Source of the DNA: Asaia astilbis JCM 15831
GTDB taxonomy: Bacteria > Pseudomonadota > Alphaproteobacteria > Acetobacterales > Acetobacteraceae
Assembly: GCF_000613845.1 (NCBI RefSeq)
Contig: NZ_BAJT01000005.1
Span: 1-64,000, forward strand
Reading direction: 5' to 3'
DNA length: 64,000 nt
The notes beneath the pieces are model-generated. The model did no database searches. It saw only the letters and a list, made by a program, of their open reading frames with translations, and was not told where the DNA came from. The translations under genes and the position numbers were made by a program. Positions 37,089 through 44,577 of the stretch are shown here, one piece after another (the first letter of the stretch is position 1; each line of letters starts with the position of its first letter).

Positions 37089-39605
37089 ATGCTTACGAAA
37101 CGAAGAATACTGGCTGCGGCGACCCTTCTCTCCCTTCCATTCGGGGTAAGCTATGTTCAGGCTGCGACACAGCCGGCACAGCAGACTGCGCAGAAGGTCA
37201 AGAAGGCGAGTGCTGCCCATCAGCGAACCTCAATCGGTTCGCCTCAATCCCTGGCGTCGGTCCCTAAGATCCGCACGAAAAAGGCGCGTGACGCGAGCGG
37301 TGATAGCGGTGAGTCGGTCATTGTAACGGGAACCCATGCCTTCAACCGCAAGGCCCGTGACAGCTCGGTTCCCGTTACGGTTCTCTCTTCCGCCACGCTG
37401 CGCCGTTCAGGTCAGCTCAATCTGGCTGATGCGATCACGCGTGTTGACCCGTCGATTACGGTCACGGCGAATGGTGCCGATGCGGGTGCCCTGACATCTG
37501 CCATTCGGATGCGCGGTCTCAATCCGAATGAAGTGCTGGTGCTGGTCGATGGCAAGCGACGCCACACCACCGCCAATATCTATGCCGATGCAGGCCCACA
37601 GCAAGGCTCGACCCCGGTCGATCTCAACATGATCCCGGCGGGCGCGATCGACCATATCGAAATCTTGCGCGATGGCGCTGCGGCTCTTTATGGCTCGGAT
37701 GCGATTGCTGGCGTGGTGAACGTCATCACCAAAAAAACCAGCCACGGGATCAACACCGTCGCCCAGACGGGCGCCAATGCCTATAATGGCGATGGCTGGC
37801 AGTATCTGGTCGGCGCCGATGGCGGCCTCAAATGGGGCAATGACGGCTTTGTCCATCTGAGCGGACAGGTTTATCACACCGATCACTGGGTTTCGAACCT
37901 CAAGAGCACGAACGACCACCGCTGGAAGACCGGTGCGTCATGGCCTGCCAATTCGAACAAGATCCTCTCCAATCCCGAAGAGACGCGCGAAAACCTCTCT
38001 ATCGAGTGGGGCAAAGGCATCACGGAAGGCCTCGAGACTTACGGCCTGATCACCTATGCCCATCGCCACGCTGAGTCTTATCAGAACTACCGTGTGCCGA
38101 CGGTTGCGCCGAGCGCTTATCCGTATGGCTTCTCACCAATCGAGACGATTGAGGAGAACGACTTTCAGGCCAATCTAGGCATCAAAGGCGATGATCTCCT
38201 TGGCTTCAGCTGGGATCTGAGCACGCTTTACGGCCAGGATGACAACGACATCGGGAACAAGAACACCTTCAACCCGAATTACTACAAGGCCTATGGCTTC
38301 TCGCCGACCACCGTGCGCGCCCAGAGCTATTCTCTGGCTCAATGGACAAACAATTTCGATGCGCGCCGCAATTTCCGTATCGCGGATGTGGTTCCGATGA
38401 CGCTCGCTTTCGGCGCTGAGCATCGTCTCGAAATGTACCACATCATGGAAGGCGAGCCGGCCTCCTATCAGCTTGGTGGAACCCAGGGCTTTGCTGGTCT
38501 CACGCCGCAGAATGCGGGCAAGTGGCAGCGTAACATCTGGGCGGGCTATCTGGATGGCGACTTCCATCCTCTGCCGCACTGGGATCTCGATTTTGCGGGT
38601 CGCTTCGAGCATTACACCGATGTCGGCAATACCGAGACCGGCAAGGTGACGACGCGCTACGATATTACCAGCAAGCTGGCCGTTCGCGGGACCATCAGTA
38701 ACGGGTTCCGTGCGCCGACGATGGCTGAGCAATATTACTCCGCGCTCAACGTTTCACCGACCGGTGCTTCGGGGCTGCTTCAGACCGTTGGCGCCGCTGG
38801 CAAGACGATCGGTGCGCAGCGCCTGAAGCCTGAGCGCTCGACCAGTGCGGAGGGCGGCATCATTGCTGAGCCGCTGAAGGACTGGCATCTTTCGGTTGAT
38901 GTCTATCAGATCAACATCCGTGATCGCATTATCGGCTCGGCGACGGTCAATGGTCAGACCGCTCTCGATGCGATTGCATTGACGGGCGTCAACCTGCCGA
39001 GCGGGATCGATTCTTCAAACGTGACGGCGAACTACTTCGCCAATGTGGCCAGCACACGTACTCAGGGGTTGGACTTACAGACGGATTATCTGCTGCATCT
39101 GCACAAATATGGGACGCTCAATCTGAGCGCGATGCTGAACCTCAACCGGACACGCATCAGCCATATCAACACCAATGCGTTCGGTAATCCTGCCGCTAAC
39201 GCGCAAACGGTTGGCTACCTGACAACAGGGTCGCCGCGCAGCAAGCTCATCCTGAATGCCTACTGGACCTATCACCAGTGGGACGTGAACTTGCGTCAGA
39301 CCCGTTATGGTGAGACCAAAACGTTGCTTAGCTATCAGGATCTTGCCCCGGCTGCGATCAAATACTCGAACACCCAGTGGGCAGAATTCAAGAACACGCC
39401 AGCGTGGCTGACCGATCTCGAAGTGGGGTATCGCTTCACGGATCACTGGCATTTGGCAATCGGCGCGAACAATATTTTCAATGTTCGCCCGCGCCACGTA
39501 AACCCGATCAACAATTATCTCGGGCCGAAAATCTATGATACGAACTCGTCCGGTGTGCCGGTTTATGGCGCCTATTACTACGGTCGTCTGAACGCGACCT
39601 TCTAA
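37089..39605 (+). CDS. TonB-dependent outer-membrane receptor
   Basis: An 838-residue receptor. The signal peptide is MLTKRRILAAATLLSLPFGV with cleavage near VQAA. A Lys/Ala/Gln linker leads to the TonB box-like SVIVTGTHAF. The plug follows (LADAITRVDPSITV, AIRMRGLNPNEVLVLVDGKR, VDLNMIPAGAIDHIEILRDG, ALYGSDAIAGVVNVITKK), then a 22-strand barrel with NGFRAPTMAEQYYSAL and a C-terminal GRLNATF ending in Phe. There is no N-terminal signalling extension, so it lacks the FecA-type regulatory route. Ligand unknown: siderophore, vitamin or carbohydrate. It is monocistronic, with GGAGAG upstream of the ATG and no TonB or ExbBD genes nearby. Confidence 0.93.
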   Translation: MLTKRRILAAATLLSLPFGVSYVQAATQPAQQTAQKVKKASAAHQRTSIGSPQSLASVPKIRTKKARDASGDSGESVIVTGTHAFNRKARDSSVPVTVLSSATLRRSGQLNLADAITRVDPSITVTANGADAGALTSAIRMRGLNPNEVLVLVDGKRRHTTANIYADAGPQQGSTPVDLNMIPAGAIDHIEILRDGAAALYGSDAIAGVVNVITKKTSHGINTVAQTGANAYNGDGWQYLVGADGGLKWGNDGFVHLSGQVYHTDHWVSNLKSTNDHRWKTGASWPANSNKILSNPEETRENLSIEWGKGITEGLETYGLITYAHRHAESYQNYRVPTVAPSAYPYGFSPIETIEENDFQANLGIKGDDLLGFSWDLSTLYGQDDNDIGNKNTFNPNYYKAYGFSPTTVRAQSYSLAQWTNNFDARRNFRIADVVPMTLAFGAEHRLEMYHIMEGEPASYQLGGTQGFAGLTPQNAGKWQRNIWAGYLDGDFHPLPHWDLDFAGRFEHYTDVGNTETGKVTTRYDITSKLAVRGTISNGFRAPTMAEQYYSALNVSPTGASGLLQTVGAAGKTIGAQRLKPERSTSAEGGIIAEPLKDWHLSVDVYQINIRDRIIGSATVNGQTALDAIALTGVNLPSGIDSSNVTANYFANVASTRTQGLDLQTDYLLHLHKYGTLNLSAMLNLNRTRISHINTNAFGNPAANAQTVGYLTTGSPRSKLILNAYWTYHQWDVNLRQTRYGETKTLLSYQDLAPAAIKYSNTQWAEFKNTPAWLTDLEVGYRFTDHWHLAIGANNIFNVRPRHVNPINNYLGPKIYDTNSSGVPVYGAYYYGRLNATF

Positions 39606-39612
39606 GTACCTT

Positions 39613-39643
39613 CCCCGGGTCAAATTCATTCTGGCCCGGGTTT
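39613..39643 (+). terminator. Weak terminator after the TonB receptor gene
   Basis: CCCGGG at 39614-39619 and again at 39635-39640 can pair, extended by a T-G pair, around a loop of about 15 bases, followed by TTT. It lies just past the receptor stop and just before the stop of the convergent ATPase gene. Short stem and short T-run, so only moderate strength. Confidence 0.5.
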
Positions 39644-39647
39644 CCGG

Positions 39648-40490
39648 TCATCCGAGTGTTGCGCTCAGATGATCGATGAACTGTGCGGCAACACGGCCCG
39701 AGCGCCCGCCTCTTTCCATTGCCCAGGCGAGAGCCTGACGGTGTAGCGACTCCGCAGCAATGTCCAATCGACGATGAGCCGCATAGCCGTCCACGATGGC
39801 CAGATAAGTCTGCTGATTGCAGCCATGCACGCCAATCCAGAGCCCGAACCGGTCTGAGAGAGACACTTTCTCCTCAACGGCTTCCTGCGGATTGATGGCG
39901 CTCCCACTTTCATTTTCCATCATGTCACGCGGCATCAGGTGACGCCTGTTCGATGTCGCGTAAAAAAGCACGTTTTCAGGACGCCCCATGATTCCGCCAT
40001 CGAGGACGGATTTCAGGGATTTGTAGTCTGCATCCTGTGTCTCGAAGGAGAGATCGTCGCAGAAGACGATGCAGCGTCTGGGCTGCGAACGCAGAATGTC
40101 GAGAAGTCGGGGCAGGGTGGAGAGATCGTCCCGCTGGATCTCGATCAGTACCAGGCTGTGAGGTGTGTCCCGATTGGCTTCGGCAAAGCATGCCTTGACC
40201 AGAGAAGATTTGCCCATACCGCGTGCGCCCCACAGCATGACGTTATTGCCCGTGCGTCCCGCAGCGAAATGGCGTGTGTTTTCAAGCACGAGGCGGGATT
40301 GGCGATCGATGCCATGCAAGAGGGCCAGATCCACGCCAGAAACATGCTCCACGGGCCGCAGCACGCCGGAGCTCCCATGCCAGATATAGGCGTCATGCGT
40401 CTCGAGCGTGGAAGAAGAGGCTGGCGGAGGCGAGAGACGTTCCAGCGCTGACGCAATGCGGTCGATCTTTTCGAGCAATTCGGGTGTCAT
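39648..40490 (-). CDS. DUF815-family AAA+ ATPase
   Basis: A 280-residue P-loop ATPase of the DUF815 family, widely conserved in alphaproteobacteria, of unknown role. Walker A is MLWGARGMGKSSLVKA (about residues 84-99) and Walker B is CIVFCDDLSFE. Sensor-like YATSNRRHLMP and SLSDRFGLWIGV (Arg finger region) follow. The N-terminal ~80 residues include the family-typical LLHGIDRQSRLVLENTRHFA. AAGGAGGA lies upstream of the ATG at 40490. It diverges from yajC. Related proteins are described only as putative chaperone-like ATPases. Confidence 0.88.
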   Translation of the reverse strand: MTPELLEKIDRIASALERLSPPPASSSTLETHDAYIWHGSSGVLRPVEHVSGVDLALLHGIDRQSRLVLENTRHFAAGRTGNNVMLWGARGMGKSSLVKACFAEANRDTPHSLVLIEIQRDDLSTLPRLLDILRSQPRRCIVFCDDLSFETQDADYKSLKSVLDGGIMGRPENVLFYATSNRRHLMPRDMMENESGSAINPQEAVEEKVSLSDRFGLWIGVHGCNQQTYLAIVDGYAAHRRLDIAAESLHRQALAWAMERGGRSGRVAAQFIDHLSATLG

Positions 40491-40612
40491 GGTGGCGTTC
40501 TTCCTCCTTGGCCTGTGCTTGACGTGCAGGCGCGACCAATTATGGTCCGGGGCCAATCCGGCTGGCTTTCGGGCGCGTCCGGTCTCTTTGTATCGACATA
40601 TGGAATAAACGC

Positions 40613-40927
40613 ATGCTCGCCAACAGCGGGATTATCTCATTCCTCCCGATGATCCTCGTGTTCGTCGTCTTCTATTTCGTCCTCATTCGCCCGCAGCAGA
40701 CGCGCCAGCGTGAGCTCAAGGCTCAGCTTAACGCGCTGCGTCGTGGTGATCGCATTGTCACCACCGGTGGCATCGTCGGCGTGGTGCAGCTCGCGCGTGA
40801 GGGCACGGCTGAAATCGAGGTTGAAATTGCCTCGGGGGTGAAGATCCAGCTGATGCGTGAAAACGTTTCGAAGGTTCTGACCAGCTCGGCCAAGCCCGCC
40901 AATGATGGTGGCAAGTCTTCTACGTAA
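40613..40927 (+). CDS. yajC: Preprotein translocase accessory subunit YajC
   Basis: A 104-residue inner-membrane protein that associates with SecDF in the Sec holotranslocon. A single N-terminal membrane helix (IISFLPMILVFVVFYFVLI) is followed by RPQQTRQRELKAQLNALRRGD, IVTTGGIVGVV and EIEVEIASGVKIQLMRENV, the family signature. Length is normal. secD and secF usually follow yajC but are absent here; a terminator and sodB come next. Confidence 0.94.
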   Translation: MLANSGIISFLPMILVFVVFYFVLIRPQQTRQRELKAQLNALRRGDRIVTTGGIVGVVQLAREGTAEIEVEIASGVKIQLMRENVSKVLTSSAKPANDGGKSST

Positions 40928-40948
40928 GAGTTGATCGACGTCAGACAT

Positions 40949-40982
40949 AAAAAACCGGCTTCCGCGAGGAGGCCAGTTTTTT
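40949..40982. terminator. Bidirectional terminator between yajC and sodB
   Basis: AAAAAACCGGCTTCC and GGAGGCCAGTTTTTT form a long stem with one mismatch and one wobble around a short loop. A-run and T-run on opposite sides allow it to end both the yajC transcript and the convergent sodB transcript. Confidence 0.85.
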
Positions 40983-41000
40983 GTTGAGCCCGTTGCGGGT

Positions 41001-41609
41001 TCAGGCGGAGAGAAGTTCCGCTTCGGCAAACTCATAATTGGCGAGCGTGTCGAGATAGTTCGTGATGTAGTCCGGACGACGGTTGCGGAAGTCCAGATAA
41101 TAGGCGTGTTCCCAGACATCGAGGCCCAAAAGCGCGCGGCCCTGGCCTTCGGCCAGCGGGTTCGAGCCATTGGCGGTCTTGGTGACGGCAAGCTTGCCAT
41201 CGGAACCGAGCACAAGCCACGCCCAGCCTGAGCCGAACTGCGAGATCGCTGCCTGCTTGAACGCCGCCTTGAAAGCGTCGAGGCCACCGAGATCGGAGTC
41301 GATCTTGGCTGCAAGCTTGGAGGGAACCTGACCACCCTTGGGGGTGAGGTTCTTCCAGAACAGGATATGGTTCCAATGCTGGCCAGCGTTATTGAAGACA
41401 GGGGCCTGAGCCGCATCGCCCTTCACGGCGAGGATGATCTCTTCAAGGTTCTTGCCCTGCAGTTCCGGCTTGGCGTCGACAAAGCCGTTCAGAGCCGTGA
41501 CATAAGCCTGATGATGCTTGCCGTGGTGCAGCTCTAGGGTTTCCTGGCACATGCCCGAAGAGGCAAGGGCGCTGGTCTGGTAGGGGAGGGACGGCAATTC
41601 GAAAGCCAT
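41001..41609 (-). CDS. sodB: Superoxide dismutase (Fe/Mn type)
   Basis: A 202-residue cytoplasmic enzyme that converts superoxide to peroxide and oxygen. The metal ligands are His in LELHHGKHHQAYVTALN, His in NNAGQHWNHILFWKNL, and Asp and His in LGLDVWEHAYYLDFRNRR. GSGWAWLVL is the usual central block. The Gln in AGQHWNH, close to the metal, and QFGSGWAWL fit the iron-type form common in alphaproteobacteria, but metal choice is uncertain. CAGGAGA precedes the ATG at 41609. Confidence 0.95.
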   Translation of the reverse strand: MAFELPSLPYQTSALASSGMCQETLELHHGKHHQAYVTALNGFVDAKPELQGKNLEEIILAVKGDAAQAPVFNNAGQHWNHILFWKNLTPKGGQVPSKLAAKIDSDLGGLDAFKAAFKQAAISQFGSGWAWLVLGSDGKLAVTKTANGSNPLAEGQGRALLGLDVWEHAYYLDFRNRRPDYITNYLDTLANYEFAEAELLSA

Positions 41610-41720
41610 GGTCGCGTCTCCTGGACTATCATGGTGGGGACAAAGCGGAGCTGCTTGGTCTCTCAAGGCAGCTATGGTGCTGGACGGGTTTCGTCAACCC
41701 GTCGAAGCCTGTCTGAAGGG

Positions 41721-42638
41721 TCAGGGTTTTTCTGGCGGGGTCGGAAGCTTGACGACGCTCTTCTCGATCGCGCCGAGGAGCGAGGAATAATCGTCATTTG
41801 CGTGGCGTTTATTCGCCAGACCGAGTGCCTGATCGGCAACGGCGATGGCTGGGCAGAAACTGGACGTGCTGCGCGCCGCCGAAATCAGGAGCCCCATATC
41901 CTTCGACATGAGACGTGTGGGGAACTGTGCGCTGAAATCTTCCTGTTCGGCGCTGGCAAGTTTGCGTTTGTGATGGGGCGAGATCACAGCGACCTGAGCA
42001 AGCGCATCGTAAAGCATTGTGCGATCAAGTCCGCTTGCAAGCCCGTATCCCACGGCTTCGGCAATGACGGTCAATGTTGCGCCCATGATCCCGTTGATGA
42101 CCAGTTTGAGGCGTGTGCCCGCGCCGACATCTCCCGCATGGATACTCATTTTACCGATGGCACTCAGCACCGGTCGAGCGGCTTCGAAATCTTCTCTCGT
42201 GGCGCCGACAAGCATGACCAGTTCGCCCTTCTCGGCCTCTGGTGTGCTGCCCGACATCGGCGCATCGACGAAGCGCAGATTTTTTTCTCGCGAGAGCTCA
42301 TGCAGCTTTTCGGTTGCTTCGGGAGAAATCGTGCTCGTGTTGATGACAAGCGTGTCCGGGCGTGCGCCCGCGAGAAAACCATTTTCGCCTGAGGCAGAAG
42401 CAGAAATGGCGGCATCATTGGGAACGCAGAGGATAACGATATCCGATTGTTCCGCCAGACGGCACGCTGTGTCGACCATGGGTGTAGCCGCGTCGAGCTG
42501 ACGCCCGGAAGGCGTGTAGGCGCGAAGCGCATAACCAGCTTTGCGAAGATTATGGCCCATAAGTGCCCCCATCGCACCAAAGCCTACAAAGCCGATCGTG
42601 CAGGAGGCGTGTTCAGTCCCAGAGTTCTGTACCGTCAT
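41721..42638 (-). CDS. NAD(P)-dependent beta-hydroxyacid dehydrogenase (3-HIBADH/GarR family)
   Basis: A 305-residue oxidoreductase. The Rossmann motif is IGFVGFGAMGALMGHNLRKA (residues 15-34). The substrate loop FVDAPMSGSTPEAEKGELVM follows, and the catalytic Lys lies in GTRLKLVINGIMGATLTVIAE near residue 180. The family includes 3-hydroxyisobutyrate, tartronate-semialdehyde and glyoxylate/succinic-semialdehyde reductases. The substrate is not clear from the motifs, and no pathway partner is adjacent. It lies upstream of sodB in the same direction with a gap of about 110 bases. Confidence 0.9.
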   Translation of the reverse strand: MTVQNSGTEHASCTIGFVGFGAMGALMGHNLRKAGYALRAYTPSGRQLDAATPMVDTACRLAEQSDIVILCVPNDAAISASASGENGFLAGARPDTLVINTSTISPEATEKLHELSREKNLRFVDAPMSGSTPEAEKGELVMLVGATREDFEAARPVLSAIGKMSIHAGDVGAGTRLKLVINGIMGATLTVIAEAVGYGLASGLDRTMLYDALAQVAVISPHHKRKLASAEQEDFSAQFPTRLMSKDMGLLISAARSTSSFCPAIAVADQALGLANKRHANDDYSSLLGAIEKSVVKLPTPPEKP

Positions 42639-42712
42639 AATTGTCCCACCTTGAATTGCATGTTGCTGCTCACTAAAGCGCCGTCACAACGCAGGTTGCG
42701 GAGTAAGAGGTG

Positions 42713-43174
42713 CTAAACTGGGATTACAGCCCCCAAATTTGGCTTCATTTTTTCGAGAAGCGGCAGGAATGTGCCGAGGCGACTTCCTCCCTCGGAAGAG
42801 AGATTTGCAAGCAAAAGACCATCAGGAAGAGCCGTGACTTCTCCTGGCCTGTAGGGGACACGTGCCCAGCTCATGCCGTAGGCGTCGATTGTCGAAAGAT
42901 GGGCCGTGACGCCGACCGTGATCACCAGCCTGAGCGCTTTCAGTGAGCTTAGCAAACCGCTTAGACTGGAAAGTGTGCTCTCCTGACTGAATCGAGAAAC
43001 GACTTGTCCGGTGGCTGCGTGCCCCAGCTCGTGAAAGATCAGCTCCGCATTAGCGGTCCTCGACAGTTCTCGACGCAGGTTCGTCTCGAGGGAGGGTCGT
43101 TTATCCTCGGAGAACGCCATGAGACTGACAACGAGGATGCGTGCATCCTCGTTAGATGAGGCAGTGCCTAGCAT
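42713..43174 (-). CDS. Uracil-DNA-glycosylase-superfamily-like protein lacking catalytic motifs
   Basis: A 153-residue protein. EDARILVVSLMAF sits where UDG proteins have their first strand and motif. LKALRLVITVGVTAHLSTIDAYG resembles the central strand/helix of family 4/5 UDGs, and VTALPDGLLLANLSS resembles the last strand before the catalytic His. The motif GLAPGxHGANRTG and the SYHxSRYN loop of active enzymes are absent, so it is probably not a functional glycosylase. It follows the NYN nuclease by 38 bases in the same direction. The start is weakly supported. The fold match is by eye and may be wrong. Confidence 0.4.
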   Translation of the reverse strand: MLGTASSNEDARILVVSLMAFSEDKRPSLETNLRRELSRTANAELIFHELGHAATGQVVSRFSQESTLSSLSGLLSSLKALRLVITVGVTAHLSTIDAYGMSWARVPYRPGEVTALPDGLLLANLSSEGGSRLGTFLPLLEKMKPNLGAVIPV

Positions 43175-43213
43175 CTCAACGATTGATTCTGCTCTTTCAC
43201 CAGTCTCTCAGGA

Positions 43214-43819
43214 TCAATCATCGAGGTCGTCATCGGCCATGATGTCAGCGGGGTGCCGTATCGGATTGGAGCGTGGGCGCGAGACCGGATCCCCCTGACG
43301 GCGGGTGAACTCGCTTGCGATGTCGCCAAGCTCGACGAAAAGATCGACCTGTCGGCGCAGATCATCTCCGATAAGAGGAGGAGACGAGCGGAGCGACGAA
43401 ATCGCGACCACGCGGACGCCTCGACGCTGAATGGCTTCGACGGCGCGACGAAGATCAGCGTCGCCACTGAAAATGATCGCGTGGTCGATCCGATCGGACA
43501 GTTCCATGAGGTCGACGGCAAGTTCGACATCCATGTTGCCCTTGAGCCTGCGGCGGCCGGACTGATCGGTAAATTCGCGCGCGTTTTTTGTTACGAGCAT
43601 GAATCCATTATAGGCGAGCCAGTCAGTTAACGGCTTCAGAGGAGAGTATTCCTCTGTCTCCGGAATAGCGGCATAGTAGCAGGCACGCAGAAGTCGCGTG
43701 TTGGTCTTGAAGTACCGGAGGAGTCTCCGATAATCCACTTCAAATCCAAGTGCCTTGGCGGTATAATAGAGGCTCGATCCATCTATAAATACGGCTGTTC
43801 GTGCATTCTTGTCGAGCAT
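43214..43819 (-). CDS. NYN-domain (LabA/DUF88) putative endoribonuclease
   Basis: A 201-residue PIN-like nuclease. The conserved acids are Asp in TAVFIDGSSLYYTAKALG, Asp in KGNMDVELAVDLMEL, and the two Asp of IIFSGDADLRRAVEA. Together they form the metal site of NYN/LabA proteins, which cut RNA in a few tested cases. The C-terminal tail from about residue 165 is polar and acidic (DIMADDDLDD). It is divergent from rpoZ, a placement often seen in alphaproteobacteria, where LabA-like genes lie near rpoZ and rsh. The UDG-like gene follows. Confidence 0.9.
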   Translation of the reverse strand: MLDKNARTAVFIDGSSLYYTAKALGFEVDYRRLLRYFKTNTRLLRACYYAAIPETEEYSPLKPLTDWLAYNGFMLVTKNAREFTDQSGRRRLKGNMDVELAVDLMELSDRIDHAIIFSGDADLRRAVEAIQRRGVRVVAISSLRSSPPLIGDDLRRQVDLFVELGDIASEFTRRQGDPVSRPRSNPIRHPADIMADDDLDD

Positions 43820-44103
43820 AATTTACCCATGTTTAAAATGCTGTAACGTTCAGTATACGTTTCAGCAAGAATAGTCTCATGTGAACTCTTAACGAATTCT
43901 CAATCAGGAATATAGTGGTATCATTGTTTCTGTGATTTTTGTCATCGTACTACCATAATCTCCATGTTTCGGTCTTAGCTGTTCAGAGTTGCTGAACTAA
44001 GTTGCCGATGTGCTGCGGCACGCTTCAGTTTGTTTGCTCAGGGTGGGCTGCTGTGATAGTCTGTAAAGTTCCTGTGGAATTGCGGATATTGGTGGAAGAG
44101 TTA
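43820..44103. promoter_or_regulatory. AT-rich divergent promoter region of the NYN gene and rpoZ
   Basis: This is a clearly AT-rich stretch between divergent genes. It contains GTTCAG-N5-CTGAAC at 43981-43997, an inverted repeat about 110 bases before the rpoZ start, and TTAACGAATT near 43890. No clear -35/-10 pair stands out. Nothing else is encoded. Confidence 0.4.
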
Positions 44104-44502
44104 ATGGCACGCGTAACCGTTGAAGACTGCATCGAGAAGGTTCCAAACCGTTTCGAGCTCGTTCTCCTTGCCGCCCAGCGCGCTCGTGGTCTCTCGCGCG
44201 GCGAGGAAATGACCATCGATCGTGATAACGACAAGAATCCTGTTGTTGCTCTGCGCGAAATTGCTGACGAGAAAGTTAATCTAGGCGCGCTTAAGGACGG
44301 AATTGTTCGTTCTCTCGCCCGTGCACCTGAGCCAGAGCCTGTCGATGAGGAGGTGATGGACCTCATCCCGACCGATCAGAATATTTTCGGTCTGCAGGAT
44401 GTCTCGTCCGAAGAAGAGCACGCCCACATGGCTGAGACAATGTCACCGGCTGAAATGGATGCGTCGTTCGAAGCGGAGTTCGGAGGGCGCAACCGCCGCT
44501 GA
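44104..44502 (+). CDS. rpoZ: RNA polymerase subunit omega
   Basis: A 132-residue subunit that wraps the beta' C terminus and, in many bacteria, forms one ppGpp site. The opening [20 protein letters not shown] and [20 protein letters not shown], then [14 protein letters not shown], are diagnostic. The acidic C-terminal half is typical of alphaproteobacterial omega. GGAAGAG lies before the ATG at 44104. The neighbour rsh makes ppGpp, so effector synthesis and an effector-binding subunit are encoded together. Confidence 0.96.
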   Translation: MARVTVEDCIEKVPNRFELVLLAAQRARGLSRGEEMTIDRDNDKNPVVALREIADEKVNLGALKDGIVRSLARAPEPEPVDEEVMDLIPTDQNIFGLQDVSSEEEHAHMAETMSPAEMDASFEAEFGGRNRR

Positions 44503-44509
44503 TCTCTTG

Positions 44510-44540
44510 CGATATCGGACCTATCTAAGGTCCGGTATCG
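44510..44540 (+). repeat. Strong hairpin between rpoZ and rsh
   Basis: CGATATCGGACC (44510-44521) and GGTCCGGTATCG (44529-44540) pair over twelve bases with one wobble and a seven-base loop. There is no T-run, so a stability element or attenuator in a joint rpoZ-rsh message is likelier than a terminator. Confidence 0.65.
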
Positions 44541-44577
44541 TCATCTGATTAAAGAAGATCTGGGAGAGAGTTCCGGT

